A stretch of DNA of 64,000 nt from Actinorhabdospora filicis (lineage in GTDB: Bacteria; Actinomycetota; Actinomycetes; Mycobacteriales; Micromonosporaceae): contig NZ_BSTX01000001.1 of the NCBI RefSeq assembly GCF_030269765.1, positions 1,911,472-1,975,471 on the forward strand, read 5' to 3'. Below the pieces are notes generated by a model that saw only the letters and a program-made list of their open reading frames with translations, made no database searches and was not told the origin of the DNA. Numbering within the stretch: position 1 is the stretch's first letter; every line of letters starts with the position of its first letter. The translations under genes and the position numbers were made by a program. Of the stretch, positions 45,141 to 53,106 are shown piece by piece.

Positions 45141-46400
45141 TCAGCCGAGCAGCCCCGCTTCACGGGCGGCCTTCAAGGAGGGCTTGACCTGGTGCGTCGG
45201 GCGGCCGTCGATGGCGTCGGCGGTCTTGAGCCCGTCGCCGGTGTTGTAGATGACGGTCTCGGCCTCGGGGTCGAGCTTGCCTTCGCGCAAGAGTTTCTGA
45301 AGTGTTGCGACAACGACGCCGCCCGCCGTTTCAGCGAATACGCCCGTGGTGCGGGCGAGCAGCCGGATGCCGTCCCGGATCTCGTCGTCGGTCACCGACT
45401 CCATCCAGCCGCCGGTGCGGCGCACCGACTCGATGGCGTAGGGCCCGGCGGCGGGGTCGCCGATGTTGAGGGACTTGGCGATGCCGGTGGGCTTGACGGG
45501 GGTGATCTCGTCGGTGCCGGCCTTGAGGGCGGTGGCGATGGGGTCGCAACCGGCCGACTGGGCGCCGAAGACGCGCGGCACGGCGGCGTCCACGAGACCG
45601 ATCTGGACGAGCTCCTCGAAGGCCTTGTCGACCTTGGTCAGCAGCTCGCCGGAGGCCATGGGGATGACCACCTGCTCCGGGAGGCGCCAGCCGAGCTGCT
45701 CGGCGACCTCGTAGCCGAGGGTCTTGGAGCCCTCGGCGTAGAAGGGCCGGACATTGACGTTGACGAAGGCGGTGGTCTCGAACTCGTCGGTCTCGGTCAG
45801 CTCCGAGCACAGCCGGTTCACGTCGTCGTAGGAGCCCTCGATGGCCACCAGGGTGCCGCCGTAGACCGCCGAGGCGGTGACCTTGCCCGCCTCCAGGTCA
45901 TAGGGGATGAACACGATGGACGGGACCCCGGCGCGCGCCGCGTGCGCGGCCACCGAGTTGGCCAGGTTGCCGGTGGAGGCGCAGGCGAAGCGGTCGAAGC
46001 CCAGCTGCGCGGCGGCGGTCAGGGCCACCGAGACCACGCGGTCCTTGAAGGAGTGCGTGGGGTTGCCCGAGTCGTCCTTCACCCACAGCTTCTTCATGCC
46101 CAGCTCGCGGGCCAGGTTGGTGGCGTCCACGAGCGGGGTCATGCCCGGGTTGAGGGTGACGCGGGTGGCGGGGTCGACGCCGGCGGGCAGCAGCCCGGCG
46201 TAGCGCCAGATGTTCTGGGGGCCGGACTCGATCTGCTCGCGGGTGACCTTGGCCAGCAGCGCCGGGTCGTAGTCGACCTCAAGCGGGCCGAAGCAGTTCC
46301 AGCAGGCGTGCTGGGCGATGAGCGGGTATTTCGCCTGACAGGCGCGACAGACCAGACCGATGGCGGGGCTGGCGGTGAACGGCACGGTGGGTGCGGACAT
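45141..46400 (-). CDS. thrC: Threonine synthase
   Basis: PLP enzyme (419 residues) converting O-phospho-L-homoserine to L-threonine. An N-terminal zinc-ribbon-like Cys4 segment (LVCRACQAKYP and HACWNCFG, about residues 16-37) is followed by the fold-type-II core: the PLP lysine in NPTHSFKDRV, phosphate loop STGNLANSVAAHA, and VIPMASGELLTKVDKAFEEL. The ATG at 46400 follows GGAAGGAG. Expression is probably controlled by the SAM-I riboswitch directly upstream, which links threonine synthesis to methionine status at the shared phosphohomoserine/homoserine branch. Confidence 0.95.
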   Translation of the reverse strand: MSAPTVPFTASPAIGLVCRACQAKYPLIAQHACWNCFGPLEVDYDPALLAKVTREQIESGPQNIWRYAGLLPAGVDPATRVTLNPGMTPLVDATNLARELGMKKLWVKDDSGNPTHSFKDRVVSVALTAAAQLGFDRFACASTGNLANSVAAHAARAGVPSIVFIPYDLEAGKVTASAVYGGTLVAIEGSYDDVNRLCSELTETDEFETTAFVNVNVRPFYAEGSKTLGYEVAEQLGWRLPEQVVIPMASGELLTKVDKAFEELVQIGLVDAAVPRVFGAQSAGCDPIATALKAGTDEITPVKPTGIAKSLNIGDPAAGPYAIESVRRTGGWMESVTDDEIRDGIRLLARTTGVFAETAGGVVVATLQKLLREGKLDPEAETVIYNTGDGLKTADAIDGRPTHQVKPSLKAAREAGLLG

Positions 46401-46415
46401 AGAGAGGCTCCTTCC

Positions 46416-46528
46416 CTCATCTTTCCCGCATCGAAGGCGGGACGGAGTTGGCACCTTCCGCCTGCTGATGAGCAGACGGTGGTTGCCGGAGCGTCACAGG
46501 GCCGTATCCCTCAGCTCCTCTGGATGAG
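46416..46528 (-). promoter_or_regulatory. SAM-I (S-box) riboswitch of thrC
   Basis: On the minus strand the S-box core is unmistakable: CTCATCCAGAGGAGCTGAGG, then GGGATACGGCCCTGTGACG, CTCCGGCAACC, and GGAAGGTGCCAACTCC. P1 pairs CTCATC (46523-46528) with GATGAG (46416-46421). The 3' strand of P1 is directly adjacent to the Shine-Dalgarno GGAAGGAG (46408-46415), and no terminator lies between aptamer and gene, so control is probably at translation initiation: SAM-bound P1 would hinder ribosome access. The identification rests on consensus pairing. Confidence 0.9.
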
Positions 46529-46612
46529 TTACTGAGCCGAAGTGTAAAGGAGAGGCCCCGGACCGGGAAGCGCCCGGCTTGAGGTCCGGATCACTCTTGT
46601 GCCTTCAGTTTG

Positions 46613-46628
46613 TTCAGTGCAGACTGAA
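46613..46628. promoter_or_regulatory. Operator candidate upstream of ABC exporter
   Basis: TTCAGT-GCAG-ACTGAA, perfect 6-bp arms, with a further TTCAGT direct copy at 46604-46609. It lies 33 bp before the GTG of the ATPase gene. It is a plausible site for the GbsR-type regulator encoded at 48373-48861. Confidence 0.5.
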
Positions 46629-46660
46629 TCTATGGAACCTTCCGTAAGAGGAGGAGAGCC

Positions 46661-47554
46661 GTGCTGATCGCCGCCGTCCGCGCCGCGGGCCTGGTCAAAC
46701 GCTACGGGAACCGCACCGCCCTCCACGGCCTCGACATCGAGGTCGCGCCCGGCGAGGTCTTCGGCTTCCTCGGCCCCAACGGCGCCGGGAAGACCACCAC
46801 CATCCGCCTCATGCTCGACCTGATCCGGCCCACCGCCGGAACCATCGAGGTCCTGGGCAAGGACCCCCGCCGCGGCGGCCCGCAGCTGCGCCGCCGCATC
46901 GGCTACCTGCCCGGCGAACTGCACCTCGAAGGCCGCCAGACCGCCGCCGACCTGCTCGCCTTCCTCGCCGCCCGGCGCGGCGGCGTCCGGGCCGGGCGAA
47001 TCACCGAACTCGCCGAACTGCTCGACCTGGACCTCTCCCGCCAGGTCCGCAAACTCTCCAAGGGCAACAAGCAGAAGGTCGGCATCGTCCAGGCCTTCAT
47101 GCACGACCCCGCTCTGCTGGTGCTCGACGAGCCCACCTCCGGCCTCGACCCGCTGCTCCAGCACCGCTTCCTGGACCTGGTCCGCGCCGCCCGCGACGAC
47201 GGCCGCACCGTCTTCATGTCCTCCCACGTGCTCTCCGAGGTCCAGGAGGTCGCCGACCGCGCCGTCATCATGCGCGGCGGCCGCGTCCTGGCCACCGAAG
47301 ACGTCGACGACCTGCGCAAGCGCGCCCTGCGCAACGTCGAGATCGCCTTCGGCGGCCCCGTCGCGCTCGCCGACTTCACCGGGCTGCCGGGCGTACGCGA
47401 CGTGTCGGTGGACGGGAGCGTCCTGCGCTGCACCACAGAAGGGTCCGCCGACGCGCTGGTCAAGGCCGCCGCGCGGCACACCGTCCACTCGATCCGGTCC
47501 ACCGAACCGGACCTGGAGGAGATCTTCTTCGCCTACTACGGAGGCCGGGAATGA
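46661..47554 (+). CDS. ABC-2 type exporter ATP-binding subunit
   Basis: 297-residue ATPase of an ABC-2 exporter. Walker A GPNGAGKTTT (about residues 41-50), signature LSKGNKQKVGIVQAF, Walker B ALLVLDEPTSGLDP, H-loop FMSSHVLSEVQEVADR, and the C-terminal TEPDLEEIFFAYYGG. The GTG at 46661 follows GAGGAG. The permease start overlaps its stop (ATGA). Likely repressed by the downstream GbsR-type regulator through the palindrome at 46613-46628. Substrate unknown. Confidence 0.93.
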   Translation: MLIAAVRAAGLVKRYGNRTALHGLDIEVAPGEVFGFLGPNGAGKTTTIRLMLDLIRPTAGTIEVLGKDPRRGGPQLRRRIGYLPGELHLEGRQTAADLLAFLAARRGGVRAGRITELAELLDLDLSRQVRKLSKGNKQKVGIVQAFMHDPALLVLDEPTSGLDPLLQHRFLDLVRAARDDGRTVFMSSHVLSEVQEVADRAVIMRGGRVLATEDVDDLRKRALRNVEIAFGGPVALADFTGLPGVRDVSVDGSVLRCTTEGSADALVKAAARHTVHSIRSTEPDLEEIFFAYYGGRE

Positions 47555-48315
47555 AGCGCAGCGTGTACACCCAGGCCCTGCGCGACCAGCGGCGCTCGCT
47601 GCTGATCTGGGCGATCGCCCTGGCGGGTGTGGCCTTCATCTACATCCCGTCCTACCAGACCTACCGGGACCAGGGGATCCTCGACATGAAGGGCAACGCG
47701 ATGTTCGACGCCATCGGCGTCGGCGACCTCGCGTCCCCCGTCGGCTACCTCAACTCGGCGGTCTTCGCGCTCATGGGCCCGCTGCTGATGATCATCTTCG
47801 CGGTCTCGGCGGGCGCGCGCACCGCCGGGCAGGAGGAGTCGGGCGTCCTGGACCTGCTGCTCGCCCAGCCGATCGGGCGCGTCTCCCTGCTGCTCCAGCG
47901 CTTCGCCGCGCTGGCCACCGCCACGGCCCTGCTGACGGGCGCGTTCCTGCTGGCGCTGGTGGGCGCGGCCGCCGCGGGCGACATGGACGTCCCGGCCGCC
48001 GACATCGCCGCGGCCACCGTCGGCCTCGGGCTGCTGGCGCTGCTGTTCGGCGCGCTGACGCTGCTCATCGGCGCCGCGAGCGGGCGCCGGGCGATCGCCA
48101 TCGCCGGATCGGCCGTCCTGGCGGTGCTGTCCTACTTCGCCAACACCCTCGGCGCCGACTGGCTGCGCCACCTGTCGCCCTTCTACCACTTCAACGGCCA
48201 GACACCGCTGGCCAACGGCTGGCAGTGGAGCGGCCTGGCCGTCCTGGCGGGCCTGACCGCGCTGGCGATCACCGCCGGCGCCTGGCGCTTCGGCCGCCGC
48301 GACCTGGCGGTCTGA
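47551..48315 (+). CDS. ABC-2 type exporter permease
   Basis: 254 residues with about six membrane helices, starting with the short MKRSVYTQALRDQRRSLLIW segment common to this class and containing ARTAGQEESGVLDLLLAQPI, the ABC-2 element. Partner of the overlapping ATPase gene. An unambiguous hairpin follows the gene. Confidence 0.9.
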   Translation: MKRSVYTQALRDQRRSLLIWAIALAGVAFIYIPSYQTYRDQGILDMKGNAMFDAIGVGDLASPVGYLNSAVFALMGPLLMIIFAVSAGARTAGQEESGVLDLLLAQPIGRVSLLLQRFAALATATALLTGAFLLALVGAAAAGDMDVPAADIAAATVGLGLLALLFGALTLLIGAASGRRAIAIAGSAVLAVLSYFANTLGADWLRHLSPFYHFNGQTPLANGWQWSGLAVLAGLTALAITAGAWRFGRRDLAV

Positions 48316-48320
48316 ACGAC

Positions 48321-48346
48321 GGCCCGGGACGATCACGTCCCGGGCC
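48321..48346 (+). terminator. Terminator after the ABC exporter genes
   Basis: Perfect 10-bp stem GGCCCGGGAC/GTCCCGGGCC with a 6-nt loop, 5 bp after the permease stop and 26 bp before the regulator gene. Read-through could still supply some regulator. Confidence 0.8.
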
Positions 48347-48372
48347 GCCACCGCCTGCCGGAAGGGATACTG

Positions 48373-48861
48373 ATGGGCATGACGACCGAAGGCGCGACCG
48401 ACGCGGAACTGGAGTACGTGGAGGAGTTCGCCCTCGCGATGGAGCGCATGGGCCTGGTCCGCATGACCGGCCGGGTGATCGGCTGGCTGACCATCTGCGA
48501 CCCGCCCGAGCAGACCTTCAACCAGATCGCCGAAACCCTCCAGGCGTCCAAGGGCTCCATCAGCAACGCCCTGAAGTTCCTGACCACCGCCCACTGGGTG
48601 ATCCGCACCTCCCGCCCCGGCGACCGCAAGGACTACTTCTCGGTCCGCGAGACCGCCATCACCGATATCGTGCGGCTCCAGGGCAAGCAGTACGGGCCCT
48701 TCGCCCAGCTGGCCGCCAACGGGCTGGCGATGCTCGACGGCGAGGGCGCCGGTCCCGAACGCAAGGCGCGCCTGGAGGAGATCCACAGCTTCTTCACCTG
48801 GCTGGAGCGGGAGATGCCCGCCCTGTTCGAGCGCTGGGAGACCGAGCGACTGGCGTCCTAG
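48373..48861 (+). CDS. GbsR/MarR-type regulator
   Basis: A 162-residue winged-helix protein of the GbsR branch of the MarR superfamily. EFALAMERMGLVRMTGRVIG is the typical N-terminal segment, followed by the helix-turn-helix QIAETLQASKGSISNALKFL and the wing WVIRTSRPGDRKDYFSV. The C-terminal helix mediates dimerisation. Proteins of this type commonly repress adjacent ABC transporters. ATG at 48373; its last four bases overlap the convergent PurA-like gene's stop. Confidence 0.87.
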   Translation: MGMTTEGATDAELEYVEEFALAMERMGLVRMTGRVIGWLTICDPPEQTFNQIAETLQASKGSISNALKFLTTAHWVIRTSRPGDRKDYFSVRETAITDIVRLQGKQYGPFAQLAANGLAMLDGEGAGPERKARLEEIHSFFTWLEREMPALFERWETERLAS

Positions 48862-49865
48862 GCCAGGTCGACGACGTCGCTGACGCCCGGGCCGGTGTCC
48901 AGCATCGTCACCGGCGCGCCGGTGGCCTCCTCGACCTCGGCGATAACCCGGCGGACCTCCGGGGTGAGCGCGTCGCCCGTCCGGCGGCTCTTCATGGCCG
49001 GGTCGAGGTGGTCGGTGAAGGTCAGCGCGATCTGCGTGGGGCCATTGAGCATGGCGGCGTAGGCGAGCAGCTCCGGGTCCACTTTGGACGCCTTGCGGCG
49101 CTGGCGGCCGGTGTTCACGCCGTACTCGGCGATGCCGCGCGCGACGGCCTCCTCGCCGCTCATCTCGAAGGGCAGCGGGCCGCCGCCGACGCGGGTCGGC
49201 ATGGCCTTGACGACCATGACCACGTCGGTGACCAGCCGCCAGTTGAGCCCGGCGTCGTCGATGGCGGCGGCGGTGGTGCAGTTGCCGCTGGTGGTGTACG
49301 GGTAGTCCGGGCTGAAGGCCAGCGACAGCATGGTGCCCTGCGAGCCCTCCACGATGACGCCGCCGTCGCGGGCGGCGTCGTTGACCAGGCGCGGCACGTC
49401 CACGGTGTACTCGGCGAGCTCGGCGACGTCCTTGACCTGGGACGCGCGGCGCAGCACGAAGTCGGCGCGGGCGCGTCCGGTGCCCGAGGCGGTGGAGCCC
49501 ACGACGGCCATCAGGTTGGCGTCGTCGCGCTCGGCGGCGGCGTGGTCGGCGGTGATGACGCCGCAGCGGCCGTCCACGAAGGCCCGCCCGCGCAGGCCGA
49601 AGCGCTCGACCTCGTCGAGGAAGACGCGCGGGTCGACCATGACGCCGGGGCCCACGGCCACCGACGTGCCCGGGTTGATCCAGCCGGTGGGCAGCTGCCG
49701 CTGCTTGACCAGGACACCGTCGTCGAGGGTGACGCTGGCCCCGGCGTTGGTGCCCATCCCGGCGCGGACGGTCAGCGCGGCCCCGTCGCGGCGGGCCAGG
49801 TGGGCGCAGGCCTTGCCCTTGCCCGAGTCGCCCCACAGGGCGTCGACGATCACGGTGGCGGTCAT
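48858..49865 (-). CDS. Short archaeal-type adenylosuccinate synthetase homologue with altered active site
   Basis: 335 residues, related to PurA (IMP + aspartate + GTP to adenylosuccinate) but about 100 shorter than bacterial PurA, and closest in layout to the ~340-residue archaeal form: MGTNAGASV, RQLPTGW, GVMVDPRVFLDEVE, STASGTGRA, VKDVAEL, VIVEGSQGTMLSLAF, YPYTTSGNCTTA, KAMPTRVGGGPLP, YGVNTGRQRR. Two normally invariant residues are changed: the P-loop reads WGDSGKGK instead of WGDEGKGK, and the His41-equivalent of NAGHT is Ala (NAGAS). Housekeeping AMP synthesis is therefore unlikely; another purine-like substrate or a regulatory role is possible. Overlaps the trmB gene. Confidence 0.8.
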   Translation of the reverse strand: MTATVIVDALWGDSGKGKACAHLARRDGAALTVRAGMGTNAGASVTLDDGVLVKQRQLPTGWINPGTSVAVGPGVMVDPRVFLDEVERFGLRGRAFVDGRCGVITADHAAAERDDANLMAVVGSTASGTGRARADFVLRRASQVKDVAELAEYTVDVPRLVNDAARDGGVIVEGSQGTMLSLAFSPDYPYTTSGNCTTAAAIDDAGLNWRLVTDVVMVVKAMPTRVGGGPLPFEMSGEEAVARGIAEYGVNTGRQRRKASKVDPELLAYAAMLNGPTQIALTFTDHLDPAMKSRRTGDALTPEVRRVIAEVEEATGAPVTMLDTGPGVSDVVDLA

Positions 49866-50713
49866 TTGTCCTCCAGGAGGGCGGTCGCGTTGGTGGTGGT
49901 GGCGCCGAAGCCGACGATCGACAGCAGCGCCTCGGCCTGATCGGGCGGGAGCAGCCGGGTGCGCAGGTCGACCAGGTGCGGGCCGAACTCGGCCTCCAGC
50001 TGCGGCCCGAAGCGGTGGTAGATCTCGGCCATGTACGTCTCGTCGCGGATGAGCTTCTCCACGACCCGCACCAGCGCGGGATGGCTGGTGAAGACCGCCC
50101 CCGCCGGTTCGTCGAAGGACGCCACGAGGGCCGTCTTGTAGTCCACGGCCAGCGTCAGGAAGTGCCCGCCGACGGTCCGCGCGAGCGGTTCGTGCCGGTA
50201 GACCTCGCCGAAGTCCAGCTCGTCGGACTCGCCGAAGACGTTCACCACGACCTGCCGCCCGGCCCGCGAGGCCATCCGCAGCGGAGCCGCCAGCCACTCC
50301 AGATCGCTGGCCCACACGCACACCGCGACCCGGTGGGCCGCCTCGGCGACCAGCGTGACGGTCTGGTCCACGACCTCGTCGCGGTCCTTGAGGGTGTAAG
50401 CGGCCCGCTCCTGCGGACGCCCCAGCGCGGTCAGCTCCGCGATGAGCGCGTCGGCGGTCTCGGCGGTCTGGCGCTTGATGCGTCCCAGCACCTCGGCGGC
50501 CGGATGCGCGACGAACTTCGCCGGCGAATCGGCGGTGGCGCGGTCGACGACGTCACGCTCGTCGAGCGTGGCCAGGACCTGGTACACGTTCGCCCGCTGC
50601 AGGCCGGTGGCCTTGGCGAGCTCGTAGCCGGTGGAGTACGGGCGCTGGAGCAGCGCGACGTACACGCGGGCCTCCTGGGTGGTGAAGCCCAGGGCGGTGA
50701 GGCGTTCGATCAC
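49862..50713 (-). CDS. TrmB-family transcriptional regulator
   Basis: 283 residues: an N-terminal winged helix (ARVYVALLQRPYSTGYELAK, TGLQRANVYQVLATLDERDV) and the C-terminal TrmB sensor domain (VCVWASDLEWLAAPLRMASR, VVVNVFGESDELDFGEVYRH). This family is best known from archaea, where it senses sugars. The GTG start at 50713 fits the domain boundary. Its stop overlaps the start of the PurA-like gene (ATGA), so the two form an operon, presumably controlled by TrmB itself through the palindrome upstream. Confidence 0.88.
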   Translation of the reverse strand: MIERLTALGFTTQEARVYVALLQRPYSTGYELAKATGLQRANVYQVLATLDERDVVDRATADSPAKFVAHPAAEVLGRIKRQTAETADALIAELTALGRPQERAAYTLKDRDEVVDQTVTLVAEAAHRVAVCVWASDLEWLAAPLRMASRAGRQVVVNVFGESDELDFGEVYRHEPLARTVGGHFLTLAVDYKTALVASFDEPAGAVFTSHPALVRVVEKLIRDETYMAEIYHRFGPQLEAEFGPHLVDLRTRLLPPDQAEALLSIVGFGATTTNATALLEDK

Positions 50714-50735
50714 GTACCGAGACGATAGCAGATGG

Positions 50736-50754
50736 AGTAGTTGCTTGCACTACT
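50736..50754. promoter_or_regulatory. Operator candidate of the trmB operon
   Basis: AGTAGT-N7-ACTACT, perfect arms, 23 bp before the GTG start of trmB, in an A+T-rich patch. Probable autoregulatory site. Confidence 0.5.
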
Positions 50755-50810
50755 ACTAGTGTGGAGGGTGGCGTGAGCTGCGGAAACGTCGAAATGAGGG
50801 CGAGCGGGGG

Positions 50811-51389
50811 TCAGAGGCCGACGCGCTGCTTGATGGAGTCCTCCAGGAAGACCCGGGTGCCGTGCGCGAGGGCGCGGGCTCGCTCGGCCAGCTCGCCCGT
50901 GAGTTGCTCCACCTGCTTGCCGGGGCGCGACCCGCGGCTGCCGTCGTATACACCGACGGCGAGGCCGTACCGCCCCACGGAACCACCGCTCACCTGCATG
51001 AACCCCTTGTGAAGGTATTCGCCGGAGAAGACGTTGTTGTAGCCGGAGACGGTCTCGGAGTCCGGCAAGATGATCATCTGCACGGACACCATGAGCTTGC
51101 GGTCGGTGGTGTAGTAGCGAGCGCCGAGGGTCCGGTCGCACGCCTGCTCGTTGTCGAAGGTCGCACGGAATGCCGGGCAGCCCTCCTCCTGGGTGCGTTC
51201 GTCCATCGCCAGGACCTCGGTGACCGGCCCGGCCGCGTTCGCCGCGACCTGCGGGGCGAAGTCGTCCGGGAAGACGTCCTCGGCGGCGAAAACCGGCTGC
51301 CGCGGCTCCTGGAACGCCACCACCGGCCCGCATCCGGCCATGCCCACGAGCGCGAGCAGCGCGACGATCAGCACGGCGGCGCGTCTCAT
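50811..51389 (-). CDS. Lipoprotein of a local paralogous family (LP4)
   Basis: 192 residues with a signal peptide and lipobox GMAGC (Cys about residue 20), so a lipid-anchored outer-face protein. The core CDRTLGARYYTTDRKLMVSV, the glycine-rich GFMQVSGGSVGRYGLAVGVY and an end with ARALAHGTRVF match the neighbouring lipoproteins in spacing. No known domain. ATG at 51389 overlaps the preceding stop. Last gene of the lipoprotein operon. Confidence 0.75.
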   Translation of the reverse strand: MRRAAVLIVALLALVGMAGCGPVVAFQEPRQPVFAAEDVFPDDFAPQVAANAAGPVTEVLAMDERTQEEGCPAFRATFDNEQACDRTLGARYYTTDRKLMVSVQMIILPDSETVSGYNNVFSGEYLHKGFMQVSGGSVGRYGLAVGVYDGSRGSRPGKQVEQLTGELAERARALAHGTRVFLEDSIKQRVGL

Positions 51390-51910
51390 AGCCCCCGCAG
51401 TTCCGCCACGCGCGGCTTGAACCACGCCGACACCGCGTAGGCGAGGCTCTTGGCGCGGTCCAGCACCGCGTCATCGGTCTCCCCGGCCGGGTACTCCACC
51501 TGGAACGCGGGCACGTACCGCCCGCTCTGATCGGCGGCGCGCCAGCCGTAGCCCCAGTCGCCCACCGACGGCATCGCGCCGTAGGCGGACTCGAAGAAGC
51601 CCCGCGCGGCGGCGTGGTCGCTCATCTCGAAGAGCGTGAGGGACACCGCCAGCTCACCGGCGCGGTAGGTCGCGTAGATCACGCGCTCGCAACCGATGAC
51701 GTCCTGGTCGAACTCCGTGCAGTCGCCGTCCGCGCCCCGGTCGGTGCGCTCCAGGACGGTGGTCGTGGCGTCGAAGGACACCGCCAGCGAGCCCGGGTAG
51801 AGCGCGCCGGGCTCGATGCGCTTCTCCGGTGCGCCCTCCGGCCCATCGGCCGGGGCGGCGCATCCGGCGAGCGCGAGCAGCGCCGACAGGGCGACGGCCA
51901 CGCGTCTCAC
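51386..51910 (-). CDS. Lipoprotein of a local paralogous family (LP3)
   Basis: 174 residues with lipobox LALAGC. It clearly resembles the next gene upstream: DGDCTEFDQDVIGCERVIYA compares with TGDCTKYFERSVKVRDCRRA, and AYAVSAWFKPRVAELRGL with AFAVEFWFKPRVEELTGL. A pair of conserved cysteines suggests a disulfide. Function unknown. GTG start overlaps the preceding stop (GTGA). Confidence 0.75.
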   Translation of the reverse strand: MRRVAVALSALLALAGCAAPADGPEGAPEKRIEPGALYPGSLAVSFDATTTVLERTDRGADGDCTEFDQDVIGCERVIYATYRAGELAVSLTLFEMSDHAAARGFFESAYGAMPSVGDWGYGWRAADQSGRYVPAFQVEYPAGETDDAVLDRAKSLAYAVSAWFKPRVAELRGL

Positions 51911-52461
51911 AGCCCCGTCAGCTCCTCGACGCGCGGCTTGAACCAGAACTCGACGGCGAAGGCGAGCTGCTGCGCCCGGTCCTTGCGCTCGCCCTCCAGT
52001 TCGCGGCCGTCGGGGTCGAGGACCCACATGCTCAGGGCGTAGCGGCCGGTGCGGTCGGAGGAGTTCCAGGCGCCTTCGTAGAAGCCCACCGAGTCGCCGC
52101 CGAGGACGTCGGTGACCAGCTGGACGGAGGCGTCGACGTCCTCCATCTCGTAGAGCTGGAGCATGACCGTGAGGTCGCCCTCGGGGTTGCGGTACCAGCC
52201 GTAGAGGGCGCGGCGGCAGTCGCGGACCTTGACCGAGCGCTCGAAGTACTTCGTGCAGTCCCCGGTCTCCTCGCGCTCCTCGCGGACGAGGTCGGTGGTC
52301 GTGCTGAGGGACACCGAGACGGTGCCCTGGTAGACGCCGTCGAGCTCGACGGGCTTCTCGCGCGGCGGGTTGATCACCGCCACCCTGCCGCAGGCGGCGA
52401 GGGCGAACAGCGCGATGGCCGCGAGCATGGCCGCCGCGAGGCGCGGTCGTGCCGTTCTCAT
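51907..52461 (-). CDS. Lipoprotein of a local paralogous family (LP2)
   Basis: 184 residues with lipobox FALAAC. Shares the two-cysteine core, the LYEMEDVDASVQLVTDVLGG element and the WFKPRVEELTGL C-terminus with LP3. Likely arose by duplication. ATG at 52461 overlaps the stop of LP1 (ATGA). Function unknown; localisation to the outer face of the membrane is predicted. Confidence 0.75.
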   Translation of the reverse strand: MRTARPRLAAAMLAAIALFALAACGRVAVINPPREKPVELDGVYQGTVSVSLSTTTDLVREEREETGDCTKYFERSVKVRDCRRALYGWYRNPEGDLTVMLQLYEMEDVDASVQLVTDVLGGDSVGFYEGAWNSSDRTGRYALSMWVLDPDGRELEGERKDRAQQLAFAVEFWFKPRVEELTGL

Positions 52462-53057
52462 GAGGGGAAGATCCCCTTGATCTGGTTCACGCCCCAGTCG
52501 CAGGCGGGGTTGGTGAACAGCCCGGCGGTCTTCTCGCGCTCCTTGAGCTTCTCGGCGCTCGCCGGGCCGGCGGCGCACACGACCATGTAGGTCTTGATGG
52601 ACGTGGCGTTCCAGGTTCGGGGCAGCTTGGTGTCCAGGCCCAGGGGGTCGGGCATCGCGTCGAAGGCCTTGGACTTCTTGGCCGCCAGGATCTCGTCGTC
52701 CATGCTGCCGGTGGCGGCGGGGAAGACGTAGAAGTCGATGGCGACGCGGATGCCATCGGCGCTCTCGTAACCGGCCGAGACGCGGCCCTCGCAGCCCTTG
52801 AAGAGCTCGGCGACCTTCTCCTCGGGCTTCGGGCAGGACTCGTCCCAGCCCTTGTCGAGGGTGAAGGTCTTCTCGCCGCTCTTGTCGGTGGCCTGGAGGG
52901 TGATGGTCTGCGGGAAGGCGATGGCCGAGGTCAGCTTGTCCGGCGCCGAGGGCTGCGGCGAGGGATCGGAGGCGGCCGGGGAGCCGGTCTCGCATCCGGT
53001 GAGGGCGGCCAGGAGCAGTCCGCCGGCGAGCGCGGCGGAACCGATGGTCTTCTTCAA
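52458..53057 (-). CDS. Lipoprotein of a local paralogous family (LP1)
   Basis: 199 residues with lipobox AALTGC and a Ser/Pro-rich linker. The domain (AELFKGCEGRVSAGYESADG, AIDFYVFPAATGSMDDEILA) shows the same strand and helix order as the neighbours but is more divergent. A TTG at 53057 is taken as the start because it directly precedes the signal peptide (KKTIGSAALAGGLLLAALTG) and has AGAGAG upstream; no ATG or GTG fits better. First gene of the lipoprotein operon proper. Confidence 0.7.
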   Translation of the reverse strand: MKKTIGSAALAGGLLLAALTGCETGSPAASDPSPQPSAPDKLTSAIAFPQTITLQATDKSGEKTFTLDKGWDESCPKPEEKVAELFKGCEGRVSAGYESADGIRVAIDFYVFPAATGSMDDEILAAKKSKAFDAMPDPLGLDTKLPRTWNATSIKTYMVVCAAGPASAEKLKEREKTAGLFTNPACDWGVNQIKGIFPS

Positions 53058-53106
53058 CTGTGGGCACTCTCTTGGGGGCGGGTCGATCAAGCCCGCCAAT
53101 GATGCC

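Noticed and set aside
46633..46668. 11-codon leader peptide overlapping the ABC ATPase start
   Set aside because: An ATG frame exists just before the GTG start but it has no ribosome-binding site and no regulatory residue run; probably chance.
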